The position numbers were made by a program, and so were the translations under genes. The notes below the pieces were generated by a model. It searched no databases. It had not been told where the DNA came from and was given only the letters and a program-made list of their open reading frames with translations. From Vibrio renipiscarius (GTDB taxonomy: Bacteria > Pseudomonadota > Gammaproteobacteria > Enterobacterales > Vibrionaceae), in the NCBI RefSeq assembly GCF_000827885.1, contig NZ_JTKH01000024.1, positions 62,001 to 126,000 on the forward strand: a stretch of 64,000 nt of DNA, in the 5' to 3' direction. This document shows positions 27,030 to 36,837 of this stretch, one piece after another. Position 1 is the first letter of the stretch, and every line of letters begins with the position of its first letter.

Positions 27030-28151
27030 TTATTTATCCGTCTGTGATTCAACACGCACTGGGGCGCCATTGCGAATACGCTGTAAACCTTGAGTGATCA
27101 CGATATCGTCGGCTTTTAAACCGTTGGTAATCACGATGCCTTGGTCCAATTGGCGTCCAAGTTCAACATTGCGACGCTCAGCCGTATCACCATTAACCAC
27201 CAGCATAACAAAATGACCTTCAAGGTCAGTTTGCACTGCGCGACGCGCGACAACTAACACATCTGTCGGGGATTTTTCACGCAATTCAACACGAATATGC
27301 TGGCCCGGCAATAAGCGAAAATCAGGGTTAGGGACAATGGCACGCATGGCCAATGTGCCGGTAGCAAGATCAATACGGTTACCGAGGTAGTCTAACGATC
27401 CAAGGTGATCAAATACTTGGCCATTTTCAAGCATGACTTGCACTTCCACTCCATTGGAATTTTCACTGCCATCCATTTTTACGCGATCCATCCCCATTTC
27501 TAGGCGTTCGCGCTCACTGACATTAAAGGTTGTGTGCACAGGATCCAAGCTCACCAAGGTGGTAAGGATACCCGATTGTGGCGAGACCAAGTCACCGGTA
27601 CTGACTTTGCTTGAACTGATTCTTCCAGCAAAAGGGGCTTTAATTTGGGTATAAGAGAGATTCACTTCCGCCAGTTTAAGCTGCGCTTTTGAAGACTCAA
27701 CGAGTGCTTCCGCGCCAAGCAATTGGGCGGTTAAGTTATCAAATTCAGATTGGGAGATACTGCCTTTCGGCAAAAGGTTTTTACCACGATTAAAATCTAG
27801 CTGTGCTTTCTTAAGATTGGCGTTCGCTTGCGCAACACTGGCTTTGGCTGCGGCTAACTGGGCCTCAAACGAAGAGGGTTCAATTGAGTAAAGTAGCTGC
27901 CCAGCTTCGACCATTTGTCCTTCGTCGAAATGGCGCTCTTTCAGATACCCTGAAACTTGGGCGGTAATATTCGTATCTTCAACCGCTTGAACGCGACCGA
28001 TATAAGACTTACTTTGCTGATGAGAAGTACTGAGAACAGGCTCAGCACTGACTAAAGACGCAGGAAGTTGCTTCGAGGCCGTTTCTGATTCACCGCATCC
28101 AACTAACACCAGCGAGGAGAGCAGTGCGGAGGCCAGGATCGTTTTTTTCAT
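27030..28151 (-). CDS. RND efflux periplasmic adaptor lipoprotein
   Basis: This 373-residue membrane fusion protein begins with a lipoprotein signal ending in LVLVGC. It has a split biotinyl-lipoyl domain ([20 protein letters not shown] and [20 protein letters not shown]), a coiled-coil hairpin between them (about residues 95-165, alanine-rich), and beta-barrel and membrane-proximal domains after it. It links the RND pump encoded just downstream to an outer-membrane channel. The ATG at 28151 opens a typical MKKTILAS leader. No dedicated regulator gene is adjacent. Confidence 0.92.
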   Translation of the reverse strand: MKKTILASALLSSLVLVGCGESETASKQLPASLVSAEPVLSTSHQQSKSYIGRVQAVEDTNITAQVSGYLKERHFDEGQMVEAGQLLYSIEPSSFEAQLAAAKASVAQANANLKKAQLDFNRGKNLLPKGSISQSEFDNLTAQLLGAEALVESSKAQLKLAEVNLSYTQIKAPFAGRISSSKVSTGDLVSPQSGILTTLVSLDPVHTTFNVSERERLEMGMDRVKMDGSENSNGVEVQVMLENGQVFDHLGSLDYLGNRIDLATGTLAMRAIVPNPDFRLLPGQHIRVELREKSPTDVLVVARRAVQTDLEGHFVMLVVNGDTAERRNVELGRQLDQGIVITNGLKADDIVITQGLQRIRNGAPVRVESQTDK

Positions 28152-28249
28152 GTCAATACCGTTCGATAAGTGGCTGTATACTCAGTAACTTACCTAACGG
28201 TACCTGGTTTAATGTCCGAGAAACATCAAGATAACGCGTTGAAGTTGTT

Positions 28250-28810
28250 TCAATCTATTTCTGCGGTCGAGATCGAACTATCCGATAGAATTTTCAATAA
28301 CGCACTGGCTGACGGCCAAGTATAAACCAATTCTGGAACCTGGTTTCCACATGGTGCATCCCAAAGGCGCTCAAGAGAATGCTCTCCGCCGAGATGCTCA
28401 TAAAAGTCGATAGCTTGATTGTTCTTAGCCATCACTTCCAAATAAACACCTGTGTCGGCAAAATACTGCTCTATCCACTTGGCCATCTCAATAAACAAGG
28501 CCGCTCCAACACCTTGGCCTCGATAGCGAGAGTCCACATGTAAGGCGTCAATAATAGTGCCTTTTTCGTAGTCGTGATTACCAAACGCACAAATAAAACC
28601 GCACAACTGGCCATCATCTTCGGCAATCAAAACATGTTGGTTAAACGGGGGGTTAATCAGACGTGTTTGCCAAATAACCAAGCGATCATCAATCACTTCA
28701 TTTTCAAGGTAATCGGCTCCTAATATCCCTTGATAGTAGGTTTTCCAACTCTGCGCGTGCAAATGCGCAATACGTTCGTAGTCTTTATATTCAGCTACTT
28801 TTATTTCCAT
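28250..28810 (-). CDS. GNAT-family N-acetyltransferase
   Basis: This 186-residue protein has the GNAT fold: LCGFICAFGNHDYEKGTII leads to ALHVDSRYRGQGVGAALF, in which RGQGVG is the acetyl-CoA pyrophosphate loop (about residue 97). It is followed by VYLEVMAKNNQAIDFYEHLG. The acceptor substrate cannot be inferred. The ATG at 28810 follows AGGAAC. It is a single gene on the strand opposite the desaturase. Confidence 0.88.
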   Translation of the reverse strand: MEIKVAEYKDYERIAHLHAQSWKTYYQGILGADYLENEVIDDRLVIWQTRLINPPFNQHVLIAEDDGQLCGFICAFGNHDYEKGTIIDALHVDSRYRGQGVGAALFIEMAKWIEQYFADTGVYLEVMAKNNQAIDFYEHLGGEHSLERLWDAPCGNQVPELVYTWPSASALLKILSDSSISTAEID

Positions 28811-28927
28811 TGCTAGTTCCTATTACTTCCTGTAGGCGTCCATTCCTTTTCCATACTATGCGTTAACCACAGAAATGCAAAACATTCTAAAACTATTTCC
28901 CTTCACAAATTGCAACAACATCGATTT

Positions 28928-28945
28928 GACTTACATGTGTACGCT
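28928..28945. promoter_or_regulatory. FabR-like operator 1 upstream of the desaturase gene
   Basis: GACTTACA-TG-TGTACGCT has a perfect right half-site (TGTACGCT) and a degenerate left half. It has the same 8+2+8 layout as operator 2. Confidence 0.4.
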
Positions 28946-28953
28946 GATATTCT

Positions 28954-28971
28954 AGCGCACAATTGTTCGCT
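28954..28971. promoter_or_regulatory. FabR-like operator 2 upstream of the desaturase gene
   Basis: AGCGCACA-AT-TGTTCGCT is an 18-bp palindrome with one mismatched pair. It resembles the AGCG.ACA..TGT.CGCT sites bound by FabR/DesT-type TetR repressors of unsaturated fatty acid genes. It ends 14 bases before the start codon. Confidence 0.55.
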
Positions 28972-28985
28972 AAAAGGATTATTGA

Positions 28986-30110
28986 ATGCGTCCCTCTGTC
29001 AAACCACCCATAATTTGGCTTAATGTACTTCTCTTTCTGACTACATTTATGGCCGCAATCGTCGCTGTGCCTTGGTATGGCATCGTCAATGGCTATCAAA
29101 CTGCTCATTGGGTATTGCTTTTGATTGCTTTTTCATTTTGTAACTTATCCATTACGGCTGGCTATCATCGTCTCTGGTCGCACAAAACGTATCAAGCTCA
29201 CCCCGCATTACGAGCCATTTTTGCGATTGGTGGTGCATTTGCCCTCCAGAACAGCGCGCTGCACTGGAGTTCTGATCACCGCGTTCATCACAAACATGTT
29301 GATAAAAATGACATCGACCCATATTCAGCTAAGCGTGGACTTTGGTTCTCACACATTGGTTGGATGCTACGACATTACAACAAGGAAACGTACGACGACT
29401 ACGCTAACTGCCGCGACTTGCATAAAGATCCCATCGTTATGTGGCAGCATAAGTACTATCTCTTACTTGCTCTGCTGACAAACTTAGGCATTCCGCTCGC
29501 CCTCGGGCTTATCTATGGCGATGTCCTTGGCATGCTGCTTATTGTGGGCGTATTACGTTTGGTTTTAAGCCACCACACCACATTCTTTATTAACTCATTG
29601 GCGCATGTATGGGGATCACAACCTTATACCGATAAGAACACCGCGCGTGATAACGGTATTCTGGCGATCTTCACTTTTGGTGAGGGTTACCATAATTTCC
29701 ACCATATCTTCGAGAATGACTATCGTAACGGTATTTATTGGTGGCAGTATGATCCCACTAAATGGTTCATTAAAAGCTCTCACTGGCTAGGACTTGCAGA
29801 CAAGCTGCGTACGACACCAAAGATAAAAATTGAACAAGCCAAAGCAAAACAAGCGCTTAAGTTAGCTTTAGACAAACTTGAAGACCGACCAGATATGGCG
29901 CACCTAAAACAAGCGCTGAATGACGAATTTGATCTATTGATGAGAAAACTCAAAGATTTCTATGAGTTAAAACGCCAATTACTTGAGCAGAAGCATCACG
30001 GTTTAGTCGAAAAATATGAGCACTCTTTACTGCTCATCCGCTATCGCCAGCTAAAAGACGAATGCAAAGCACAGCAAAAAAATTGGAATGCCATGCTTAC
30101 GCATTGCTAA
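28986..30110 (+). CDS. Membrane acyl-CoA (delta-9 type) fatty acid desaturase
   Basis: This 374-residue diiron membrane enzyme introduces a double bond into acyl chains. The three histidine boxes are all present: HRLWSH (near residue 62), HRVHHKH (near 100) and HNFHH (near 238). About four membrane spans surround them. The C-terminal 100 residues form a long charged helical extension (KQALKLALDKLE, LMRKLKDFYELKRQLLEQ) that is probably coiled coil; such tails occur in gammaproteobacterial members. Two FabR-like operators lie within 60 bases upstream of the ATG, suggesting control by unsaturated acyl-CoA. AAAAGG serves as ribosome binding site. Confidence 0.92.
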   Translation: MRPSVKPPIIWLNVLLFLTTFMAAIVAVPWYGIVNGYQTAHWVLLLIAFSFCNLSITAGYHRLWSHKTYQAHPALRAIFAIGGAFALQNSALHWSSDHRVHHKHVDKNDIDPYSAKRGLWFSHIGWMLRHYNKETYDDYANCRDLHKDPIVMWQHKYYLLLALLTNLGIPLALGLIYGDVLGMLLIVGVLRLVLSHHTTFFINSLAHVWGSQPYTDKNTARDNGILAIFTFGEGYHNFHHIFENDYRNGIYWWQYDPTKWFIKSSHWLGLADKLRTTPKIKIEQAKAKQALKLALDKLEDRPDMAHLKQALNDEFDLLMRKLKDFYELKRQLLEQKHHGLVEKYEHSLLLIRYRQLKDECKAQQKNWNAMLTHC

Positions 30111-30132
30111 CATCCACTTTGTCGTACCATTA

Positions 30133-30157
30133 AGGGAGCATTTTGCTCCCTTTTATT
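30133..30157 (+). terminator. Terminator of the desaturase gene
   Basis: GGGAGC and GCTCCC pair around ATTTT and run into TTTTATTTT. Confidence 0.85.
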
Positions 30158-30305
30158 TTCTTCCCTTTTTGATACCACTCATTTCTTTCCCAAAACGCAC
30201 TTTATTGTTATTCATCTCAGTTAACTTCAAGTCTGTGCGCCCTCTCTCTACCTTATGTTATTAAAATGTGACATAACTAGATCGTAACATCGTACTGGTT
30301 GAGTA

Positions 30306-32027
30306 ATGACAAGGATGGACATGAATAAGCACGATTTAATTGCAGAATTTATCAAGATTGTTGGTGAAGAACATGTGTTAACTCAGGAGAAGAAAACCGA
30401 GTATTACCGCTCGGGATTTCGCTCAGGCAGCGGCAAAGCACTTGCGGTTCTATTTCCCTCCTCTCTAGTTGAACAATGGCAGTTATTGCAAGCCGCCGTA
30501 CGAGCGAATTGCATCATCATTATGCAAGCCGCAAAAACTGGCTTAACCGAAGGGTCTGCGCCAAGCGGTGAAGATTACGATCGAGAAGTGGTGGTCATTA
30601 ATATAATGCGAATCAACGCATTGCACCTGATTAATGACGGAAAACAGATCGTAAGCCTACCCGGCGTCAGCTTACATCAACTTGATAAGCGTTTAAAAAC
30701 GATCAACCGTGCACCTCACTCAGTGATTGGTTCGTCTTCGATTGGTGCAACCGTTGTGGGTGGGATAGCCAATAACTCCGGCGGAGCTTTGGTTAAACGA
30801 GGCCCCGCTTACTCCGAACTTGCGCTGTTTGCCCGAGTGACAAAAGAAGGGGAATTAGAATTAGTTAACCACCTTGGCATTCGTGATCTCGGTGAAACAC
30901 CGGAGCAGATCCTCACTAATGTTGAACAAGGCAACTTCACCTCGAGTTCAGTCGACAATAGCAACGCCATGGCATCCGATCACGAATATGAACAGCGTGT
31001 TCGCGACATTGATGCCGATACACCCTCACGCTTTAATGCCGATGCACGACGCTTATTTGAAGCCAGTGGCTGTGCAGGGAAATTAGCCGTATTCGCCGTA
31101 CGCGTCGATACCTACCCTGTCCCAGAAAAAGAACAGCTTTTTTATATCGGTTGTAATGACCCTGACCAACTCACTATGCTGCGTCGCGATATGCTCGACC
31201 AATTTGAGCATCTACCCGAAATGGGTGAATACATGCACCGTGATATTTTCGATCTTGCGGCTGAGTATGGTAAAGATGTCTTTCTTTCAATCCATCACTT
31301 GGGCACTGACAATTGACCCAAATTCTTTGCTCTGAAAGCCAAAGTGGAATCCTTTCTCAAGCGAGTGCCGTTTCTTTCGGACCAATTACCCGATATCAGT
31401 CTCTACTATCTGAGTAAGCTCTTTCCTCAACACTTACCACGACGCATGGTGCAATATCGCGACAAATTTGAACATCATCTCATCCTTAAAATGAGTGATG
31501 GTGGTATTGAAGAAGCCAAGCAATACCTTGATCAAGTGTGGTCCATTCATGGGGAATGCGAGTATTTTGAATGCACTGAAGAAGAAGGGAAAAAAGCGCT
31601 CCTACACCGATTCGCGGCGGCAGGCGCGGCCATTCGCTACGAAACGATACATGCGAAAGAAGTAGAAGAAATCTTGGCGTTGGATATTGCCTTACGCCGG
31701 AACGACATTGATTGGGTTGAGCAGTTACCGAAAGAGATCACCAAAGATTTGGTTGTCGGTCTCTATTATGGCCACTTTATGTGTCATGTATTCCACCAAG
31801 ACTACATTTTCAGAAAAGGAACAGACACGAAAAAGATGAAAGCCTTAATGCTGAAATTGCTCACAGAAAAAGGGGCTAAATACCCTGCGGAACATAATGT
31901 GGGGCATCTCTACGAAGCGGAACAACAACTTCAAGCGTTTTATCACTCACTCGATCCGACCAACACGTTCAATCCAGGCATTGGCAAAATGAGTAAGTTC
32001 AAACGCAACTGTAACTGTTGTCATTAA
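30306..32027 (+). pseudogene. dld: Quinone-dependent D-lactate dehydrogenase, interrupted by an in-frame TGA
   Basis: Two readings in the same frame together cover a full-length Dld (573 codons; E. coli Dld has 571). The first part (30306-31316) holds the FAD-binding domain, with GSSSIGATVVGGIANNSGGA near residue 140 and the early membrane-binding region (SIHHLGTDN). A TGA at 31314-31316 follows. Downstream the homology resumes at once with PKFFALKAKVESFLKRVPF and continues through FPQHLPRRM, EHHLILKMSDGG, LHRFAAAGAAIRYETIHAKE and YPAEHNVGHLY to the end. No bases are gained or lost, so a single substitution explains it. The enzyme would be truncated unless the TGA is read through. The ATG at 30306 or a later one at 30321 could be the start. 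A terminator follows. Confidence 0.85.
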
Positions 32028-32110
32028 CGCTCGGTGCTAAACCTCTCCGTTATTGAGCCAAATAACGTCTAGTCGATGGGAATAGCAAGTAGAGAGTCGC
32101 GATTGAAAGC

Positions 32111-32146
32111 AAAACGGCCTCTCACATGAGAAGCCGTTTTATTTTA
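32111..32146. terminator. Bidirectional terminator (dld / dbpA)
   Basis: AAAACGGC and GCCGTTTT pair, with an inner CTCA/TGAG extension, and run into ATTTTATT. It lies between convergent genes. Confidence 0.83.
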
Positions 32147-32181
32147 TTCATGATCACGACACCAAACCGGTGTCGTGTTAA

Positions 32182-33558
32182 TTACTTCATGATACGCGCT
32201 TTAAACGCTTTACCTTTGATCTTACCATTTTGCAGTTGTTTTAGAGCGCGGTTCGCGACTGATTTATCGACTGCTACGTAAGAAACCATCGCAAGAATAT
32301 TGATCTTACCGATTAGCTTACCGTCAATGCCTGCTTCTTTGGTCAGTGAACCAAGAATATCACCCGCACGCACTTTCAACTTCTTACCACCAAGAATTTG
32401 GATGGTCGTCATTGCAGCGTCAAATGGTTCACCCACTGGACGATGAGGCAGCGCTGATGGCTTAATTTCAATGTCCATGTACTCTTCGATCAAAGCGGTA
32501 CGGTAGCCATCTTTATCGCTAAAGAAGCTGAATGCTTGGCCTTTTGAACCTGCACGACCTGTACGACCAATACGGTGTACGTGAACTTCTGGATCGCGTG
32601 ACAATTCAAAGTTGAATACCGCATCTAGGTTATCAACATCCAAACCGCGCGCTGCAACATCCGTTGCAACAAGAATTGAGATACTCTTGTTTGCAAACAT
32701 GGTTAACGCTTGATCGCGTTCACGCTGCTCTAGGTCACCATGCAATTCAATCACGCTGAAACCACGGTTATGCAGCTCATCGGCAACCGCCATCACTTCT
32801 TTCTTCGTGTTACAGAAGATAACGGATGACTCAGGGCGATGTGCCATAAGCAACGTTTCTAGCGCTTCATCACGATCTTCCGTTGAATTGATCTTGTAGA
32901 AGTGCTGCTCAATCGTTGATGTTTGGTGCGTCGATTCCACTTTCACCAATTGAGGCGCTTTCATGATGCGAGAAGCAATCGCTTCAATTTCTTTCGGGAA
33001 AGTCGCACTGAATAGCAACGTTTGGCGTTCTGTCGGCATTTGGTCGATGATCGCATCAAGTGCGTCTTGGAAACCCATGTCTAACATGCGGTCTGCTTCA
33101 TCCAATACCAACGTATTTAACTCTGACAAGTCGATACGGTCACGGCTAAGGTGATCAAGAATGCGACCCGGAGTACCGACTAAGATATGCGCGCCATGCT
33201 CTAGTGAACCGATTTGCGGTCCCATAGGCATACCACCACACAAAGTAAGCACTTTAATGTTGTGAATGCCGCGCGCTAGCGTACGGATTTCTTTTGCCAC
33301 TTGGTCTGCCAATTCACGAGTTGGACACAGAACCAAAGATTGAACGCGAAAACGTTTTACTTTTAGGTTTGATAGCAAACCCAACGCAAACGTTGCCGTT
33401 TTACCTGAACCCGTTTTGCCTTGGCCAATAACATCTTTGCCGTCTAGTACGATCGGTAAGCTTTGTGCTTGGATAGGTGTCATTTGGGTGTAACCCAAAG
33501 AATCAAGTGTCGTTAGAAGCTCAGGCTGTAATGGTAAAGATTTAAATGAATCGGTCAA
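32182..33558 (-). CDS. dbpA: ATP-dependent RNA helicase DbpA
   Basis: This DEAD-box helicase is activated by hairpin 92 of 23S rRNA and acts in late 50S assembly. The 458 residues show Walker A GKTGSGKT (47-54), PTRELADQ, TPGR, DEAD, SAT, DVAARGLD and HRIGRTGRAG. They end with the DbpA RNA-binding domain (TTIQILGGKKLKVRAGDILG, then GKINILAMVSYVAV and GKIKGKAFKARIMK), which separates it from RhlE. It is a single gene. Its 5' side faces the folE terminator. Confidence 0.95.
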   Translation of the reverse strand: MTDSFKSLPLQPELLTTLDSLGYTQMTPIQAQSLPIVLDGKDVIGQGKTGSGKTATFALGLLSNLKVKRFRVQSLVLCPTRELADQVAKEIRTLARGIHNIKVLTLCGGMPMGPQIGSLEHGAHILVGTPGRILDHLSRDRIDLSELNTLVLDEADRMLDMGFQDALDAIIDQMPTERQTLLFSATFPKEIEAIASRIMKAPQLVKVESTHQTSTIEQHFYKINSTEDRDEALETLLMAHRPESSVIFCNTKKEVMAVADELHNRGFSVIELHGDLEQRERDQALTMFANKSISILVATDVAARGLDVDNLDAVFNFELSRDPEVHVHRIGRTGRAGSKGQAFSFFSDKDGYRTALIEEYMDIEIKPSALPHRPVGEPFDAAMTTIQILGGKKLKVRAGDILGSLTKEAGIDGKLIGKINILAMVSYVAVDKSVANRALKQLQNGKIKGKAFKARIMK

Positions 33559-33614
33559 AACTTATACTCGTCGTTTGTCACTCTATGCAATGAGCATAGA
33601 AGAAAATAGCAAAA

Positions 33615-33643
33615 TAAAAAAACCGCCTCTCAAGAAGCGGTTC
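33615..33643 (-). terminator. Terminator of folE
   Basis: On the minus strand AACCGC and GCGGTT pair around about ten bases and are followed by TTTTTTTATT. Confidence 0.8.
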
Positions 33644-33668
33644 TTACAAAAATTCGTGTACCCGAAGG

Positions 33669-34322
33669 CTAACGTAACCCGTGCAAAAACTCTGCCCGCG
33701 TCGCTGGGATGGATTTAAATATCCCACCAAGTGCGGTTGTCGTCGTTTGGCTGGTTGCATCCATAACGCCACGAGATTTCACACAATAATGCGTGGCATC
33801 AATGGTCACTGCGACATCATCAGATTCTAATAATGTCTGCAACGCAACTAGGATTTGCTGCGTCAATCGCTCTTGTACTTGAGGACGCTGAGCAAAGAAA
33901 CGCACAATACGGTTGATCTTCGAAAGACCAATGATTTTCCCGCGTGGGATATAAGCCACCGCCGCTTTACCATCAATTGTCACTAAGTGATGCTCACACG
34001 TGCTGGTTAAGGTGATGTCTTTTACGCGAACCATCTCGCTGACATTCATCTTATTCTCAATCACGGTAATTTTCGGAAAGTTTTGGTAGTCAAGACCAGA
34101 AAAAATTTCATCCACATACATTTTCGCAATGCGGTGCGGTGTTTCTTCTAAACTGTCGTCAGTAAGGTCAAGATCAAGCAGAGACAGAATTTCTCTCATA
34201 TGATGTTGGATCTTTTCCTTTTTTTCTTCACGACTAAATTGGCTAGGCACCATCGGTGTCTCCAATCCACGGCTTTCAAGTGCATCTTTTACTAACAATG
34301 CGGACTCGCTCAGACCTGACAT
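33669..34322 (-). CDS. folE: GTP cyclohydrolase I (FolE type)
   Basis: This enzyme converts GTP to dihydroneopterin triphosphate, the first step of folate synthesis. The 217-residue protein has the zinc ligands in [13 protein letters not shown] and [11 protein letters not shown], plus the substrate-binding run [20 protein letters not shown]. All family residues appear intact. The ATG at 34322 is used. It stands divergently from moeA with a 182-base gap. Both belong to pterin or molybdopterin chemistry, since GTP is the common precursor. Confidence 0.96.
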   Translation of the reverse strand: MSGLSESALLVKDALESRGLETPMVPSQFSREEKKEKIQHHMREILSLLDLDLTDDSLEETPHRIAKMYVDEIFSGLDYQNFPKITVIENKMNVSEMVRVKDITLTSTCEHHLVTIDGKAAVAYIPRGKIIGLSKINRIVRFFAQRPQVQERLTQQILVALQTLLESDDVAVTIDATHYCVKSRGVMDATSQTTTTALGGIFKSIPATRAEFLHGLR

Positions 34323-34504
34323 TCCACTTCCTCATATTACTCCTTGCGGATGGCTGACAAGGATACTCGGATTTTTTAATAATTACACCCATATTTTAAC
34401 TACGGGCGTTATTCTGCGGACGATTCAACGCCACGGTACGCTTAGTGTCGCGTGGAATTTATGGTAAAGTGAGTCAAAACTATAAATAGAATAGGAATGA
34501 CACC

Positions 34505-35740
34505 ATGGGTTGCTGTGACGCTCCTGGCTTAATGCCAATTGAAGACGCGATGGAAAAAATGCTATCGCGCATTGAACCACTTCAAACTACCCTCGATTTA
34601 CCACTTGCTGAGGCGCTGGGGTTTGTTCTTGCACAAGACATTCTTTCGCCGATATTTGTCCCGCCATTCGACAATTCTGCTATGGATGGATACGCCGTAC
34701 GCATCGCGGATTTAGCGCAGTCGAACACACTACCGATGGCAGGCAAATCGTTCGCAGGTCAACCTTTTGATGGTGAGTGGCCAGCCAATACTTGTATTCG
34801 CATTATGACCGGAGCACAGATCCCTGCCGGTTGTGACGCCGTGATCATGCAAGAAAACACCGAAGTCACTGACGCTGGTATCGTGTTTAACGAGTCCAAC
34901 ATCAGACCACAAAATAATATCCGCCCGACTGGCGATGATATCAAACAAGGCGATGTGGTTTTAGCCAAAGGCGCGCGTTTAACGCCGCGTGATATTCCAA
35001 TGATTGCGTCGCTGGGCGTGAGTCATATAACCGTGATTCGTAAGCCCAAAGTGGCCTTTTTCTCAACCGGCGATGAATTAAAACCGCTGGGGGAACCTCT
35101 CGAAGCCGGTCAAATCTACGACAGCAACCGTTACGGCATTAAACCCCTGATTGAAAATTTCGGCTGTGAAGCCATTGATCTCGGCATTATTCCTGACTGC
35201 CCACAAACGTTAAAAGAAACGTTTGAGCAAGCACAATCGGTCGCGGATGTTGTGGTCACCTCCGGCGGCGTAAGTGTTGGTGAAGCTGACTATACTAAAG
35301 ACATTCTTGAAGAGCTTGGCGAGATTGGTTTTTGGAAACTCGCCATCAAGCCGGGCAAACCTTTTGCATTTGGCGCGCTTTCCCAAGCATGGTTCTGCGG
35401 CCTACCCGGTAATCCCGTTTCTGCCGTACTGACAATGTATGTATTAGTGCAACCTATGCTAGCCAAACTGTCAGGACATACTGAGTGGAAAGCGCCTGTG
35501 TCGATTCCTGCCATAACGAAAAGTGGTTTTAAAAAAGCCCCTGGTCGCACCGATTATCAGCGCGGTATCTACTCGCTTGAGAACGGGCAATTTGTGGTCG
35601 AAACGACAGGTAACCAAAGCTCTGGCGCATTCCGTTCGATGAGCTTGGCCAATTGCTTTGTTGTACTGGAACGTGAACGTGGCCGCGTCGAAGCGGGCGA
35701 AACGGTACAAATTCAGCTGTTTAACTCAACGTTATACTAG
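34505..35740 (+). CDS. moeA: Molybdopterin molybdenumtransferase MoeA
   Basis: MoeA inserts molybdate into adenylylated molybdopterin. The 411-residue protein shows [13 protein letters not shown] near residue 55, RIMTGAQIP near 100, FFSTGDEL near 185, and [12 protein letters not shown] with KPGKPFAFG near 255-285, all conserved MoeA blocks. It is the first gene of moeA-moeB-membrane protein-sulfurtransferase, with eight bases between its stop and the moeB start. The ATG at 34505 follows AGGAATGACACC. Confidence 0.96.
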   Translation: MGCCDAPGLMPIEDAMEKMLSRIEPLQTTLDLPLAEALGFVLAQDILSPIFVPPFDNSAMDGYAVRIADLAQSNTLPMAGKSFAGQPFDGEWPANTCIRIMTGAQIPAGCDAVIMQENTEVTDAGIVFNESNIRPQNNIRPTGDDIKQGDVVLAKGARLTPRDIPMIASLGVSHITVIRKPKVAFFSTGDELKPLGEPLEAGQIYDSNRYGIKPLIENFGCEAIDLGIIPDCPQTLKETFEQAQSVADVVVTSGGVSVGEADYTKDILEELGEIGFWKLAIKPGKPFAFGALSQAWFCGLPGNPVSAVLTMYVLVQPMLAKLSGHTEWKAPVSIPAITKSGFKKAPGRTDYQRGIYSLENGQFVVETTGNQSSGAFRSMSLANCFVVLERERGRVEAGETVQIQLFNSTLY

Positions 35741-35748
35741 AGGTCGCT

Positions 35749-36504
35749 GTGGAGATCTTATCCGATCAAGAGATGCTGCGTTACAATCGCCAAATTGTAT
35801 TAAACCAATTTGATTTTGATGGCCAAGAAGCCCTCAAGCAAGCATCGATTTTAATCCTTGGCGCCGGTGGTTTGGGTTGCGCCTCAAGTCAGTACTTAGC
35901 GACTGCAGGCGTTGGCAAACTCACCCTTATCGATGATGACATTGTCGAATTGTCGAACCTGCAGCGCCAAGTTCTGCATCACGATGCTGATATTGGTAAA
36001 AAGAAAGTCGAATCAGCTGCACAATCTTTGGCACTTTTGAATCCGCACATCGAGATCGCCACAATTGATCAGCGATTAAGCGATGAAGCGCTTTCCGATT
36101 TAATTGCAACGCATACGTTAGTGCTGGACGCTTCTGACAATGTGGATACACGCAACCAGCTAAACCGCTTGTGTTACCAGCATAAGACACCGTTGATTTC
36201 TGGTGCAGCCATTCGTATGGAAGGCCAAATAAGCGTCTTTACTTACCAAGATGAGCAAGCGCCTTGCTATCAGTGTTTGAGCAGTTTATTTGGTAATGGG
36301 GCTTTGAGTTGTGTTGAAGCCGGTGTCATGGCGCCTGTCGTAGGTATTATTGGCGCAATGCAGGCGATGGAGGCGATTAAAGTCATTGCAAACTATGGCA
36401 CGCCAAAACAAGGCAAAATTTTGATTCTGGATGCGATGACAATGTCATGGCGAGAGATGAATTTGATGAAAATGCCAACATGCTCTGTGTGTGCTCAAAA
36501 ATAG
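35749..36504 (+). CDS. moeB: Molybdopterin-synthase adenylyltransferase MoeB
   Basis: MoeB activates the C-terminus of MoaD by adenylation before sulfur transfer. The 251-residue E1-like protein has the nucleotide loop GAGGLGCASSQYLATAGVG (about residues 37-55), LIDDDIVELSNLQRQ, and a zinc site built from CYQC (near residue 173) and C-terminal CSVC. The start is GTG at 35749, preceded by GAGG. It is translationally close to moeA and is followed after 25 bases by a small membrane protein gene. Confidence 0.95.
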   Translation: MEILSDQEMLRYNRQIVLNQFDFDGQEALKQASILILGAGGLGCASSQYLATAGVGKLTLIDDDIVELSNLQRQVLHHDADIGKKKVESAAQSLALLNPHIEIATIDQRLSDEALSDLIATHTLVLDASDNVDTRNQLNRLCYQHKTPLISGAAIRMEGQISVFTYQDEQAPCYQCLSSLFGNGALSCVEAGVMAPVVGIIGAMQAMEAIKVIANYGTPKQGKILILDAMTMSWREMNLMKMPTCSVCAQK

Positions 36505-36529
36505 GCTATCAGGATAGGACACTTCGGTT

Positions 36530-36829
36530 ATGGATAACCCTAAATACTATGTTGCCGCCCTACTCGCCGCTTTGATGCTGCTGCTTGCGCTATTGTTGTT
36601 GAGATCCAACAACAATAGCCAAGTCACTCATGTTCCGATTATCGAATCCACGCTCACTCAATCTCTTGATGGGCAACGTCGATTTTTGACTCTCGATATG
36701 GGCAAAGGGCAAACCCACGTCTTATCCGCGCCAACAAGCGCTCAATGCAGTCCAAGAAGTCAGGCTCAGATCGAACAAACCACCGATTTATTCGGTCGTA
36801 CCCGCTACCACTTTATCTCTTGCCAATAG
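36530..36829 (+). CDS. Small single-span membrane protein of unknown function in the moe operon
   Basis: This 99-residue protein has one N-terminal membrane anchor (about residues 7-24, rich in Leu and Ala) and a short extracytoplasmic domain. That domain has two cysteines (AQCSPRSQ and the C-terminal SCQ) that could form a disulfide. An AGGATAGGAC region precedes the ATG. It lies between moeB and the sulfurtransferase gene, eight bases before the latter's GTG, so all are probably one transcript. I recognise no family. Confidence 0.65.
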   Translation: MDNPKYYVAALLAALMLLLALLLLRSNNNSQVTHVPIIESTLTQSLDGQRRFLTLDMGKGQTHVLSAPTSAQCSPRSQAQIEQTTDLFGRTRYHFISCQ

Positions 36830-36837
36830 GAGGCAAT

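Noticed and set aside
31314..31316. Selenocysteine at the dld TGA
   Set aside because: Dld has no cysteine or selenocysteine at this place in known members and I see no convincing SECIS-like stem directly after it. A nonsense change is simpler.
34730..34968. Minus-strand readings inside moeA
   Set aside because: Shadow frames of a well-supported gene.
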